A stretch of DNA of 64,000 nucleotides from Phocoena phocoena (GCF_963924675.1 NC_089240.1:117991680-118055679); one strand, 5' to 3'. Counted from the first letter of the stretch, positions 35,850 to 48,377 are shown. Program-made: numbers and translations. The notes: generated by a model not told the origin, from the sequence alone.

Positions 35850-36530
35850 TTCACCTATCTTTTAAAAAAATTTTTATTGAAGTATAGTTGATTTACAATG
35901 TTGTGTTAGTTTCAGGTGTACAGCAAAGTGATTCAGTTATACATATACATATATTCATTCTTTTTCAGATTCTTTACCCATATAGGTTATTATGGAATAT
36001 TGAGTAGAGTTCCCTCTGCTATACAGTAGGTCCTTGTTGGCTATCTATTTTATATATAGTAGTGTGTGTCTGTTAATCCCAAGCTCCTAATTTATCCCTC
36101 CCCACCCTGTGTTTCCCCTTTGGTAACCCTAAGTTTGTTTTCGAAATCTGTGAGTCTGTTTTTGTTTTGTAAATAAGTTTATTTGTATCATTTTTTTAAA
36201 AATTAGATTCCACATATAAGTGATATCATATGATATTTGTCTTTCTCTGTCTGCCTTACTTCACTTAGTATGATAATCTCTAGGTCCATCCATGTCGCTG
36301 CAAATGGCATTATTTTGTTCTTTTTTATGGCTGAGTAAGAGTCCATTTATATATATACCACATCTTCTTTATCCATTCCTCTGTTGATGGACATTTAGTT
36401 TGCTTCCATGTCTTGGCTACTGTAAATAGTGCTGCAATGAACATTGGGGTGCATGTATCTTTTGGAATTATGGTTTTCTCCGGATATATGCCCTGGAGTA
36501 GGATTGCAGGATCATATGGTAGCTCTATTT
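35850..36530 (-). mobile_element. Second L1 3' end nested in the first
   Basis: A second antisense L1 3' UTR begins at 'ttttattgaagtatagttgatttac' (35,871) after a T-rich tail. The first L1's 'tctatttttagtttttt' before it (35,826) recurs as 'tctatttgtagtttttt' at 36,524, where the first L1's ORF2 appears to resume. The match of these two phrases suggests the boundaries, but recombination between the two L1s is an alternative. Confidence 0.6.
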
Positions 36531-36652
36531 GTAGTTTTTTAAGGAACCTCTATACTGTTCTCCATAGTGGCTGTACCAGTTTACATTCCCACCAACAGTG
36601 TAAGAGGGTTCCCTTTTCTCCACACCCTCTTCAGCATTTATTGTTTGTAGAC

Positions 36653-36864
36653 TTTTTTTTTTTTTTTTTTTTTGCGGTACGCGGCCCTCTCACTGTTGTG
36701 GCCTCTCCCGTTGCGGAGCACAAGCTCTGGACGCGCAGGCTCAGCGGCCATGGCTCACGGGCCCAGCCGCTCTGCGGCATGTGGGATCTTCCCGGACGGG
36801 GCACGAACCCGTGTCCCCTGCATTGGCAGGCGGACTCCCAACCACTGCGCCACCAGGGAAGCCC
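36653..36864 (-). mobile_element. CHR-2-type SINE (antisense), 11-bp duplication
   Basis: On the minus strand: 'gggcttccctggtggcgcag' to 'gagaggccacaacagtgagag', then a tail that appears here as about 20 T. tgtttgtagac at 36,642-36,652 and 36,865-36,875 is the duplication. It is the youngest layer of the nested stack. The 179-codon frame at 36,413-36,952 is a reading of L1 plus this SINE. Confidence 0.93.
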
Positions 36865-37539
36865 TGTTTGTAGACTTTTTGTTGATGGCCATTCTGACCT
36901 GTGTGAGGTGATACCTCATTGTAGTTTTGATTTGCATTTCTCTGATAATTAGTGATCTTGAGCATCTTTTCATGTGTTTGTTGGCCATCTGTATGTTTTC
37001 TTTGGAGAAGTGTCCATTTAGGTCTTCTGCCCATTTTTTCATTGGGTTGTTTGGGGTTTTTTGATATTGAGTTATATGAGCTATTTGTATATTTTCGAAA
37101 TTAAGCCCTTGTCAGTCACATCGTTTACAAATATTGTCTCCCAGTCCGTAGGTTGTCTTTTCCTTTTGTTTATGGTCTCCTTTGCTGTGCAAGAGCTTGT
37201 AAGTTTGATTAGGTCCCATTTGTTTATTTTTGCTTTTATTTCTATTGCCTCGGGAGACTGACCTAAGGAAACATCACTATGATTTATGTCAGAGAATGTT
37301 TGCCTATGTTCTCTTCTAGGGGTTTTAGGGTGTCATGTTTTATATTTAAGTCTTTAAGCCATTTTGAGTTTATTTTTGTGTATGGTGTGAGGGAGTGTGC
37401 TGACGTCACTGATTTACATGAGGTTATCCAGCTTTCTCAACATCACTTGCTCAAGAGACTGCCTTTTCTCCATTGTATATTCTTGCCTCCTTTGTCAAAT
37501 GAGGGCATTATTTCTTAATAAATATTAAGAAAATCCCCC

Positions 37540-38980
37540 CTTTATCTGTGGCGTTTGTTCACTCTTCCATTAGATATTTATTGAATGCCTACTAAGTGTC
37601 AAGTAGTGTGCTTGGTTTTGGGGAACAGTGGTGAAAAACACAAAGTCCCTGCCCTCATATTTTAATGGAGAGAGACAGGCAATAAAAAAATAATATTCCA
37701 GGTGATGCTAAGTAGAATAAAATAATAAAGCATTGTAAACGAAGTAGGAAATGCCTGAGATGGGAGAGTTGCTATTTTATACATAGTGGCCAGGGAAGGC
37801 CTCTCTAATAAGGTGACATTTGGGCAGAAACCTGAAAGAAATGAGGAGGTAAGACATGCAGATATTCATTCATTTCAAAAATATTTATTGAGTACTTACC
37901 CTGTGCCAAGCACAATTCTAGACTCTTGGGTTACAGCAGAAAACAAGGCAGACAGAAAAGAAATCTTGCCCCCGTGGTTCACACAATCAAGTGGGGGAAG
38001 AAACAAGCAATAAATGTAATAATAAATTCAATGTGTGTATGTTAGTAGGTGGTATGTGCTATGGGTAAAAGAAAAAGTAGAGTAGGCTAAGAGGGATCAG
38101 GAGTGCCAGATCGAGAGTTTGCAAGTTTAAATGGATGACATCATGAAGGGCCTTGTGGGCCATTGAATGGATTTTGGCTTTTACTCTGAAATGGATGAGA
38201 ACCACTGGAGAGTTTTATACAGACGAGTAATGTGACATAACTTTCATTTTTGAAGGATCGATCTGAGTGCTGTGTTGAAAACAGACTTTATGGAGGAAAG
38301 AGAGAAGTAAAGAGAATCATTAAAAGGCTACTGTCATCACCCAGGCAGGGGATGATGATGACTTGCAACAGGGTGTCAGCAATGGTAAGGGCAAAAGTGA
38401 TTGGATTCTGCTTATATTTTGAAGGTAAAAATAAAAATGTTTCCTGACATACTGAATGTAGGGTATGAGAAGAGAGGAGTCAAGGATGACTATAAGATTT
38501 TTGGCCCCAACACTGGAATGATGGAGTTGCCATCAACCGAGACGGGAAAGTTTGTGATTAAAGAAGTTTTGGAAGGGTGAGGGAAGATCAAGAATTCAGT
38601 TTTGCACCTTAACTGTTTATTAGACAACTAAGTGACGATGCCAGGTAGGAAGCTGGATGCGTTCTAGACTGGTGTTCTAGAGAGAAATCTGGGATGTATA
38701 TATATATGTTTATATTTGAGGGTTGACTACAAACAAATGCAGTTGAAGGGTGTGAGACAAGATGAAGTCACCAAGGGAGTAGTGACTGTAGATACTGAGG
38801 AGAGAGGGTCTAGAGATTGAGGCCTGGGTGGAGAGATGAGTTGGAGGCAGCAAGGGAAACTAAGAAGGAGCACTCAAAGAGGTAAAGATAGAATGAGCCT
38901 GTATCCATCTGGGAAGAGAGAATTCCGATGAGAGGGAACAGCAAGTGCACAGACCCTAAGGCAAGATTCTGTATGGCATT
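37540..38980 (+). repeat. Old mammalian repeat, family not resolved
   Basis: Two passes of 'atttattga.t.c.tac...gtg.ca' (37,571 and 37,884), each followed by 'ggg..ac.g....aaa.a', then 'gaagggccttgtgggcc', 'ttggcttttactctga' and 'gagtcaaggatgac'. The same order appears at 44.1-45.2 kb. It is an ancient mammal-wide repeat with no coding frame and I cannot name the family. Confidence 0.55.
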
Positions 38981-38984
38981 AGTG

Positions 38985-39790
38985 TTTGTCTTTTATTATT
39001 TTTTCTCTATGCAGAAATTTTTACTTTTATGTAGTCAGATCTATAAATCTTTTCTTTTTATGGTTTTGGGGTTTATGTCAGGCTTTGAAAGGCCTGTTAA
39101 AGTCATCCCACTACCATTTAGTGTTTCCTTACTAATTTAAAATACCAAATTTATCATACACTAGATTCCCATATGTATTTGGATCTGTTTTCCATTGATT
39201 TGTCTGTCTAATCGTGCACCTGTTTCAAATGGCTTTAATTAATAGAGCTTTATAATATGCTTTATATGAGGTAGGTCTATCCCCTCTCATTGCTTTTCTC
39301 CTTCAGAGTTCTTCTGGCTATTATTGTATTTTTTTCATAAGAATCTTTGACTCTGTTTTTGCCCTCAAATTTTATTTGTATTTTTATTGGGACCATGTTA
39401 AAGGTAGTGATTAATTTAGGGAGAATTGATATCTTTATAATATTGAGTATTTCTAGCCAGGAGTAAAGTATGTCTTTCCATTATAATTATTCCTTTATGT
39501 ACCTTAGTTGCATTTAAAAGTTTTTCATCTACATATTATATTTGGCTTGATAACTTTATTCATAGGTCATTTTTCTCTTATAAATGGGGGTCTATCTTTC
39601 CTTTATGCTTTCTAAGTAGTTGTGGTTTACATATAGAAATGTATTTGTTGCTATATATCATTTTGGAATCCATTCACTCTACTGCAACTTATTGTTTATA
39701 AGATTTTTCTGTTGATTTTGTTGGACTTGCCTGGTATACAATCAAAGCATCTACAAATAATGAAAATTTTGCATCTTTCTTTCCAGTTTT
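38985..39790 (-). repeat. Old L1/HAL1-like fragment, antisense
   Basis: 'ttttggggtttatgtcaggc', 'ttggatctgttttccattgatttgtctgtctaatcg' and 'gactctgtttttgccctc' follow antisense LINE ORF2 in the same style as 2.3-3.0 kb. Confidence 0.5.
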
Positions 39791-41215
39791 TTAAAGAGTT
39801 TTATTCAGATATATTTTATCTATCATAAAATTTACCTAGTTATAGTATACAATCAATGGGTTTTCGGTATATTTACAGAGCTGTGCAAGAATCGATGATA
39901 TTGAATTATAAAATATTATCATGATCCCCAAAGGAAATCTTGTACTCATTAGCAGTAAATCTCCATCCTCCCCTTCTCTCTTGGCCCTGGGCAACCACTA
40001 ATCTACTTCCTATCATTATATGTGTACCTATTCTGGATATAGCATATCAATGGGATGATATGATATACAGGTTTTGTGTCTGGTTTCTTTCACTTAATGT
40101 TTTCAAGGCTCATCCATGCTGTAGTACATATCAATACTTCATTCCTTTTTTTAATGTGGCAAAATATGTATAACTTAAAATTGGCCAATTTAACCATTTT
40201 AAAGTATACAGTTCAGTGGCACTAAACATTCACGTTGTTGTGCAACCATCACCACCATCCATCTCTAGAATTTGTCATGATCTGTACCCATTAAATAATA
40301 AAGTCCCATTCTCCTCTACCCCCAATCCCTGGTAACCACTATTCTACCTTCTGTGTCTATGACAGAAACTATTGTAGACAGAACTGTTGTAGTTTCCTCA
40401 TGTAAGTGCAACCATACAGTATTTGTCTTTTTGTGTCTGGCTTATTTGGCTGAATCATATTCTGGCATATAGATATACCACATTTTGTTTACCTGTTCGC
40501 CAGTTGATGGACATTTGGATTGTCTTCGCTTTTTGGCTATTTATGAATAATGCTGCTACGAACACTGGTGTACAAGTTTTTGTATAGACATATGTTTTCA
40601 TTCCTCTTGGGCATATACATAGGAGTGGAATTGCTAGGTCACGTGGTAGCTCTATGCTTAACCTTTTAAGGAACTGTCAAACTATTTTCCAAAGCAGCTC
40701 CCACCAGCAATGTAGGAGGCTTCCAATTTCTGTCATCTCTACCAACACTTGCTATTAATTTTAAAAAAATTATCGTCATCCTAGTGGTATAAAGTAGTAT
40801 CTCATTGTGGTTTTGATTTGCACTTCCCTAATGACTAATGCTGTTAAGCACCTTTTCATGTGCTTATTGGCCATTTGTATATCTCTGGAGAAATGTATAT
40901 TCAAATGCTTTGTCCATGTTTTAATTGGGTTGTCTTTTTATTATTGCTTTTTGTGTTCTTTATATGTTGTGGATACAGGTCCCTTGTCAGATATATTATT
41001 GGCAAACAGTTTCTCCCATATTGTGGGTTGTGTTTTCACTTTCTTGATGGTATCATATGAATCACGAAAGTTTTAAATTTTGATGAAGTCCAATTTATCT
41101 ATTTTTTTCTTTAGTTGTTTACACTTTTGGTGTCATGTTCTACAAACCATTGCCTAATCCAAGGTCATGGAGATTTACGCCTGTGTTTTTTCTTCTAAGA
41201 GTTTTATAGTTTTAG
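39790..41215 (-). repeat. Two overlapping old L1 3' ends, antisense
   Basis: 39,790-40,140 starts 'gttttattcagatatattttatc' and includes 'gggcaaccactaatctacttcc'. 40,141-41,215 starts anew with 'ttaatgtggcaaaatatgtataac' and 'ttcagtggcactaaacattcacg' and runs into 'ctcattgtggttttgatttgcac'. The second restarts the same 3'-end order, so it is a nested or adjacent second insertion. Confidence 0.75.
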
Positions 41216-41910
41216 CACTTCAAAGCGAAAATACATAGCATTACCGAGGAGCCAATCACATGGAAAAAGTTATTCAACTATTTGAAAATTTATATTATAG
41301 TTTTACGTAGATAAGTGTAGATATAGGTATATCTTTATGAACTTAGAAATAGCAAGATCTATTGGTGGGTTTAATAACTATTATAATTTTGAGGTACTGA
41401 TGAGCATGATGATATTTTGAGATATCTACAACAATTGTAACGTGATATGAGAATATCTGTGATTTCTATTGGTGATCAAGTCATAAGTGTTGTTGATATT
41501 ACTTTGGTCTGTTGCTTACACCATAACAAAAGGCGCTGTTTCATTTTAGTTAGAGGTTAGTAGAAATAAAGTGTAATTTTTTTTCCTTTTGGACTAATTG
41601 GATTCAAATTTTATCTAAATACTCTAATTCGCTCTAATTCCAACTGAAGTTTGAAAACATGCATAATTTACTTTCTGGTCGGATTTATTCAGACAGTTCT
41701 CAGAAGAGACAAGTTTGTTGAGGCTACCAGCTGCTCTGGGTATTCTCAGGTGGAGAGCTGTGCTCAGTTGTAAAGGAAAAAAATACCAAATGCTAGAAAT
41801 AGATCCCAGAAGAGAGTGTCTAAGGGAAAAGTTTAATGAGGGGTTATATTTACTAGCTCATTGGAAACAGATGCCACCCTCTAATAGTCTGTAGATATAT
41901 TTGCTATTAT
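41216..41910. other. No gene; unassigned AT-rich sequence
   Basis: No repeat or coding signal recognised. AT-rich with many stops. Confidence 0.35.
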
Positions 41911-42300
41911 TATGGTTTTGAATAGGTAGCACATTTTCACGGTTCGAAAGTCAAACTGATATAACAAGGAATCCACAGAAAAGTCTTACTCTCACATATA
42001 GTACCATTTACCTGCCCCCAGCCCCTACAGATAGTGATTCTTTATGAAAATGAAAGCAAATATATACATTTTTACCGCTTTCTTATACAAATGGCAATAT
42101 ACTGTATATACTGCTTTGCCCTGTGCACTTTTCACTTAATAGTGTATCCTGGAGATCTTTCCATATCAGTGTATCAGAGGATGAGCGCCCTACAGTGGGA
42201 ATGTACCTGTCATTATTTACTTAATACATTCTGTTTGATAGACCCTAGAATGGTTTCCAATCTTTCCTATTTGTTGGTCTATTTTTAAACTTTTACACAT
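41911..42300. repeat. Old LINE 3'-UTR-like fragment
   Basis: 'aggtagcacattttcacggttcgaaagtcaaa', 'taccgctttcttatacaaatgg' and 'tgtatcctggagatctttccatatcag' occur in many mammalian loci as an old L1 3' region. Family assignment is uncertain. Confidence 0.45.
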
Positions 42301-44080
42301 TTTATTTAGAACTTGCATTAGTCTAGACTCTTTTGGTTGTAAGTGGCAGGACTTCAGTTTAAATTAGTTTAAATTAAAAATGGGATGCTTATAGTACTGA
42401 GTGGTGACTCAGTCTTCCCTCCTTTTTTTCCATTCAAACCACTGTGAAAACTTTGGCTTTTTTTTTTCTTCTGGTCTAAGATTCTTTATTTTTTTAATTA
42501 GAATTTAATTACCTGATGTGTTATATGTTCTTTATAATAAATACACGTGGTCAGATTACTCTAAGAATAATTGTACACCAATATTTAAGTTCTCTCGGCA
42601 CCGCAGAATGCCTTAGACTATTTAAGTCAGATTTCACAGGCTAGTATTGCAGACATACATCTCTGATTGATGGCATATCTGGCTGACCACATTATTATCT
42701 GCAAAAATTCAACATATATTGAATATATATTTTTCAAAACAGATGGTGAAACCTTTGCTTTTACAATACACATCTGGCCTTTGCTTCCCTTCTTTACCCA
42801 TTAGCCCGCTACAATTCAAATATCACTGCTCGGAACCTCCTTGATCTTAAATCAAAAGCAGAGTCAAGCCCAGGAACCATATGTCAATCTTCTGTTAGAA
42901 GGTGGCCATCCAGATGATTCATAGCATGCCTACATAAAGGTCTTTTTTAGATAAGCATCAAAATAAAAGCACAAAATTTAAATATTCTCATGGAGACCTC
43001 ATATTCTCCCAGGATGATTTCTGGAATCACAAGTGGGGCAAGCACTGGACTTCAGTATAAGTTTCCAGGAATATTTTAGGTGCAAAACTAGGAGTCTAAC
43101 ACAGAGAAAGAGAGAACTTGATCCAAGACAAAATAGGCATTCCTGAAGAATGACCAGACTGTTGCCCAGGAAGTGGGGGTAATCTGCACTTCAGAACTTT
43201 AGCAAGCTGGGAAGTACTGCTACCGCCAGAAATCAGCTTAGTGGGTGGAGCAGTTGGCCTGGCCTGCATCAAAAAGGTCATCGCACCCAGTGTATGGAGA
43301 ACTTTTTAAAAAAGACATTTGAAAGGGCTGGAAAATTAGAACTGTATGATAAAAAGTGAAGTGAATTGGTGTTATTCAGTTTGAGGATGAAAAGAATGAA
43401 TTTGAGTTGAATATATGAATCAAGATGAAGATCAGTTCATCTCTGTAGGAGGAAGAGAAAATAAGTGACCTTCACTTGCAGGTAGATAGTGAATGAGCAC
43501 ACATTCTCTGAGAATTAGAAAACATTGAGCTATGGAAGAGGATTAGGATTCCCTTTGCTTAAAGGTGAAAAAGGAAGCATCTGTTTATGTGTGGAAGCAA
43601 GGTGATAATCAAAGAATCTTGGAGCACTCCTTATTTTAAGCATCATGGTAGTGTCTGTGGCCTTCGCTAAGGGTTGGGGTAAATTGGAAAGGAACTGTGG
43701 ATGCTTTGGGGGATTTGCTTTGTAGATACAGCTTAAGAGACGATTCACATATCTTCCCCGAATCTGTTTTAACCAGTGAAAGATTTAAATTACAGGTGTG
43801 TTCCTTCAGGAAATGGCTGGGCCTCTTAGAGGAGAGAGAATGATGAGCTCTGCTCTTTTGTCTACTCTGAAAAGCAACTGTGGCAAGTTTCATGTTCTCA
43901 CCTAATTGAATGAGTTCCCTGGGATTAATCTTCTCTCAGGCTATTCTGCAAGACATACAACTTGACATCTTGTCTGTTTGGGGTTTTTTTCCCCCATCAA
44001 CCCTGGTGCCATAGTCCTAGGGTGACCTTGTTTTCTGAAAAAGATTCGTAACACCTGGTTTGAGAAGACGCTGCTTGGGA
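42301..44080. other. No gene; unassigned sequence
   Basis: No gene or clear family. Short frames on the minus strand (43,530-43,893) overlap in different phases with no motif. 42,318-42,380 may be an old LTR or MER relic. Confidence 0.3.
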
Positions 44081-45170
44081 ATAGTGGTATGGATTATTCC
44101 ATTTATTCACTTAATAGTTATTCACTCTGCACCTACTCTATGCCAAATACTATTCTAACTACTTGGAAAACAGCAGTGAATCAAACATACGGAGTTCCCT
44201 GCCTTCACGGACCTTACACTATTGTGAGGGGAGAAAGAATATAAACAATTTTTCTTTTTATTTATTTTTTTGTCTCTGTTTAGAGGTTCTTGTTCTCATT
44301 TTTTTCTGGAGAGCAGCCTGAATGGTGACCCCATCATCATCTGTATGTATGATTCTGGAAACCCATATGGTTCGGGCGGGTTTGTGGGGGACCCATAGAG
44401 AATACACCTCGGTAACTGTCAGCATATAGCATTCCTTGCATCTAACCACCAAACTAATTTTTTTCTTTCTTTCTCTCTTTTTATAATTAATTTTTATTGG
44501 AACATAGTTGCTTTACAATGTTGTGTTAGTTTCTACTGCACAGTAAATTGAATCAGCTATATGTATACATATATCCCCTCTTTTTTGGATTTCCTTCCCA
44601 TTTAGGTCACCACAGAGCACTGAGTAGAGTTTAAACAATAGATATTTTAAAATAAGTAAATTGTATAGTATGTTGGACAGTAAATAGGTGCTACCGGAAA
44701 AAGAAAAGGCAGAGCCACGGAAGGTGGATTGAGCATGCTGGGTCTCGGAGCAGGAAGCAGGTTGCAGGATTAAGTAGGGTGGCTAGCATGGGCCTCTATG
44801 AGAAAGTTAGTTTTGTTCAAAGGCTTAAAAGAAGTGAGGAAGTTATCCAGGTGGACATCTTGCGGGAGAGAGTCCTAGGCCAAGGGGACAGCCAATGGAA
44901 AGGCCTTGAGACAGAAGAATGCTTTGAATGCAAAGAACAGCAAGGAGGCCAGTGTAGCTGGAGAGGAGGAAGTGAGATGAAGAGTAGTAGAAGAGGAGGG
45001 CCAGGTCACGAGGCCCTTGTAGATCACAGGAAGGGCTTTGGCTTTTACTCTGAGGAAGATGGCAGTCATCGGTGTGTTTTGAGCAGAGGGGGGTCAGATC
45101 TGATTGCTGCTTTAGCAAGATTGCTCTGGCTGCTGTGTTTAGAATAAACTGAAAGCAAGCGAGGTGCATG
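44081..45170 (+). repeat. Old mammalian repeat (second copy), interrupted by an L1 fragment
   Basis: 'atttattcacttaatagttattcactctgcacctactctatgcc' (44,101-44,144), 'cagcagtgaatcaaacatac', then after an interruption 'gaagtgaggaagttatccagg', 'gaggcccttgtag', 'ttggcttttactctga' and 'gctctggctgctgtgtttagaataaac'. Same order as at 37.5-38.9 kb. The 122-codon frame at 44,779-45,147 lies wholly in it and is probably chance. Confidence 0.55.
44480..44632 (-). repeat. Short L1 3' end, antisense
   Basis: 'tttttattggaacatagttgctttacaatgttgtgttag' (44,491-44,529) and 'tgcacagtaaattgaatcagc' are an antisense artiodactyl-type L1 3' end, severely truncated. Confidence 0.75.
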
Positions 45171-46200
45171 GTTCTGATATCCACAAATTTGATTACCACA
45201 GTTTAGTTAAATAATAGCATCCCTAATAACACACTTCACATTTCAGTTATCATCACATACTGAGTAATTACATAAAGCACAGATTGCGCTGGTTGCTCTT
45301 TTCAGTCCACAAATCACTACATAAATAACAGACGTGCATCACGATCAGTGAACAATCACTTCACTTCTTTTAAAGTCTGTTGGTGATTGGTATTGGTGAT
45401 ACATGTTATTCAGTTTATGTATGGACAGTGTGTACTTGCGTCACCTCCTTGATTCGCAGTGATAAACCCACACATTTTATAAAAATGAATGATCAGAAAA
45501 GGAGGAATTGGCCAACAAAAATGAAAGTGCAGCAAATAAATGAAAAATTATAGAGCTGAAAGTGACGCTCAAATCAAAGTTATATGGCCTGACAGAAGAA
45601 ATAGCTGACCAAGGGACCATGGTAATGTTGACACTGCCCCCATTTGACAGACCCATGCTATGCAGCCAGAGGAACTCGGTGCAGGTAAACTTTGTAACAT
45701 AAATGAGGAAAGTTGTAACATAAAGAATAGATATCCCAGAGGAGGTGACGCCAGCAAAAAGTTCACACTGAAGGAACTCAGAGATATTTCACGGTATAGA
45801 AAGTGCGAAGGATAAAATGGTGGAAACCGATCCAAACTTCAAAAGGGGTAGGGCAATTCACCAAAGCGTGAAGAGAGGTTCTCTTAGTATTGTAAGTTAT
45901 GGGAAGAAGGAGGTAAGTACTATTCAAACTACCCTTGATAAGTTTTTTACAAAGACATGGAACACTTACTTCTCAATGTTTCTAATGTTTTAAATTACAG
46001 TGTACTAAGTAAATATTATTTTTACGATTTTTCGTTCTCTCTATACACTTATCGTGAAATAGTGAGTTTTCACCATTTTGACCAAAAATTTTAAATGTCA
46101 CAGAACAATTGGAATTTTGCCCAGTGATTGCTTTGCACTGTTTCAGTTGGGAGTCATTTTCAGCATCCCACACTGCTATGCACGGTGAGGACAACCTGTA
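45171..46200 (+). mobile_element. Tigger-derived DNA transposon, internally deleted (copy 2)
   Basis: Parallels copy 1 (3,325-4,365) in order throughout, including 'cttttcagtccacaaatcactacataaataac', a start-codon region with 'atgatcagaaaagga.gaattggccaacaaaaatgaaag', and the 3' 'gtcacagaacaattggaattttgccca'. Its right end GGTGAGGACAACCTGTA looks like a Tigger terminal repeat. The coding part has more stops than copy 1 and no usable frame. Confidence 0.62.
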
Positions 46201-46745
46201 TTTAGTGATAATGAGTAGATCTGGGGCTTGACCTAGAAGCTAGTGGCTGCAGTGAAGTGGAGGTGGTCTTGTGGTTGAAGGCTTTTTGCTGCTCCTTTTC
46301 AGTAGAAAGTCTAGAACCCTTGACAGCTGTGAGAGATTTGTATCAGTGACTTGTTTATATAACCAGCCCAACAGCCTGATGCTTATGAGGAGAGGTGCCA
46401 GGGAGATCCCACAGTCCCAGCCCTTCGCTCTCTTGTTGCCACTGTACCCTAAAATGCTGCCATTAGAGATTTAGTCCTTCAGGTTAAGGACTAAATCTTG
46501 AATCCTTAAATAATATATTCCCGCAATGGCAATTATGAGAGGTGATGGATGTATGAACTAACCTTATTGTGGCGGTCCTTTGCAATATATTTGTACATTC
46601 AATACAAAGGAAAGTATCAGGAAAGACTGATACAGCAAGTAAGCACACTGTGAAACTGCAGGAAGAAAGGGGCATTGAGGTTCCAGAAAGGACATCTTTT
46701 TAGAAAAAGTAGAAATAAATTTGGCAATATGTAACAAAAGCCTTA
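46201..46745. other. No gene; unique sequence with a perfect 13-bp hairpin
   Basis: No repeat recognised. A perfect inverted repeat with 13-bp arms and a 6-base loop is at 46,467-46,498 (arm agatttagtcctt). Confidence 0.4.
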
Positions 46746-47211
46746 AAGAGTGTGTTCCCCTCGCTCACACCATACACAAAAATAAACTCAAAATGGCTTA
46801 AAGACTTAAATATAAGACGTGACACCATAAAACTCCTAGAAGAGAACATAGGCTAAACATTCTCTGATGTAAATCGTAACAATGTTTTCTTAGGTCAGTC
46901 TTCCAAGGCAATAGAAGTAAAAGCAAAAATAAACAAATGGGACCTAATCAAAGATAAGCTTTTGCACAGCAAAGGAAACCATAAACAAAAATGAAAAGAC
47001 AACCTACAGACTGGGAGAAAATATTTGCAAACAATGCAACCGACAAGGGCTTAATTTCCAAAATATAAGAACAGCTCAGACAACCCAATCAAAAAATGGG
47101 CAGAAGACCTAAATAGACATTTCTCCGAAGAAGACATACAGATGGCCAAGAGGCACATGAAAAGATACTCAACATGGCAAATTATTAGAGAAATGAAAAT
47201 CAAAGCTACAA

Positions 47212-47452
47212 TGAGGGGACTTCCCTGGTGGTCCAGTGGTTAAGACTCCGTGCTCCCAATGCAGGGGGCCCGGGTTCCATCCCTGATCAGGGAACCAGAT
47301 CCCACATGCATGCTGCAACTAAGAGTCTGCGTGCCACAACTAAGAGCCTGCATGCTGCAACGAAGATCCTGCATGCGGCAACGAAGATCTCACGTGACTC
47401 AACTAAGATCCAGCACAGCCAAGTAAGTAAGTAAATAAATAATAATAATAAA
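47212..47452 (+). mobile_element. CHR-family SINE (variant with 'gtccagtggttaagactccg')
   Basis: Starts 'ggggacttccctggtggtcc', has 'gggcccgggttccatccctg', repeated 'ctgcaactaagagtctgcg'-type units, and an A/T-rich tail. The flanking aaagctacaatga (47,202) and aaagctacagtga (47,454) form the target duplication with one mismatch. It is a subfamily distinct from the CHR-2 copies. Confidence 0.85.
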
Positions 47453-47634
47453 AAAAGCTACAGTGAAGTACCACCTCACACCAGTCAGAATGGCCATCAT
47501 CAAAAAGTCCACAGATAATAAGTGCTGGAGAGAATGTGGAGAAAAGGGAACCCTCCTACGCTGTTGGTGGGAATGTAAATTGGTACAGCCACTATGGAGA
47601 ACAGTATGGCGGTTCCTTAAAAAACTACAAATAT

Positions 47635-47799
47635 GGGCTTCCTTGGTGGCGCAGCGGTTGAGAGTCCGCTTGTCGATGCAGGCGACACGGGTTCGTGCCC
47701 CAGTCTGGGAAGATCCCACGTGCCGCAGAGCGGCTGGGCCCCTCCGCAACGGGAGAGGCCACAACAGTGAGAGGCCCACGTACCGCAAAAAAAACCCAA
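47635..47799 (+). mobile_element. CHR-2-type SINE with an internal deletion
   Basis: Begins 'gggcttccttggtggcgcagcgg' and has the normal head up to 'gagcggctgggcccc', then jumps to 'tccgcaacgggagaggcc', lacking about 40 bases present in the other CHR-2 copies (for example 48,976-49,030). Duplicated flank: aaaaaactacaaata (47,619 and 47,798). It is a short variant inside the L1. Confidence 0.9.
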
Positions 47800-48377
47800 A
47801 AAACTACAAATAGAACTACCATATGATCTAGCAGTCCCACTCCTGAGCATATATCTGGAAAAGAAGAAAACTCTAATTTGAAAAGATACATGCACCCCAA
47901 TGTTCATTGCAGCACTATTTACAATAACCAAGGCAAGGAATCAACCTAAGTATCCATTGACAGATGAATGGATAAAGAAGATGTGGTGCGTATATACAAT
48001 GGAATATTACTCAGCCATAAAAAAGAATGAAACAATGCCATTTGCAGCAACATGGATGAACCTAGAGATTATAGAGATTACTGAGTGAAGTAAGTCGGAC
48101 AGAGAAAGACAAATATCATATGATATCGCTTATATGTGGAATCTAAAAAAATGATACAAGTGAACTTATTTCCAAAAGAGAAATAGACTCACAGACATAG
48201 AAAACAAACTTATGGTTACCAAAGGGGAAGGAGGGGAGGGATAGATTAGGAGCTTGGGATTAACAGATACACACTACTGTATATAAAATAAATAACAAGG
48301 ATTTACTATATAGCACAGGGAACTCTGTTCACTATCTTTTAATAACCTATAATGGAAAAGAATCTGAAAAAGAATAT

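Larger units (their letters stand above)
32583..37499 (-). mobile_element. L1 LINE, antisense, 5'-truncated, with a 17-bp duplication and three nested insertions
   Basis: Starts with the antisense poly-A and L1 3' end ('ttaaattgaaatatagttgatttacag') and ends at the 5'-truncation 'ttgcctcctttgtcaaa'. The 17 bases tgagggcattatttctt at 32,566-32,582 recur at 37,500-37,516 as the target-site duplication. Inside lie a hAT transposon (33,182-35,762), a second L1 3' end (about 35,850-36,530) and a CHR-2 SINE (36,653-36,864). The L1 is therefore older than all three. Confidence 0.85.

Noticed and set aside
44779..45147. A 122-codon frame that might be a gene
   Set aside because: It lies wholly in an old dispersed repeat that recurs at 38 kb and has no recognisable domain.
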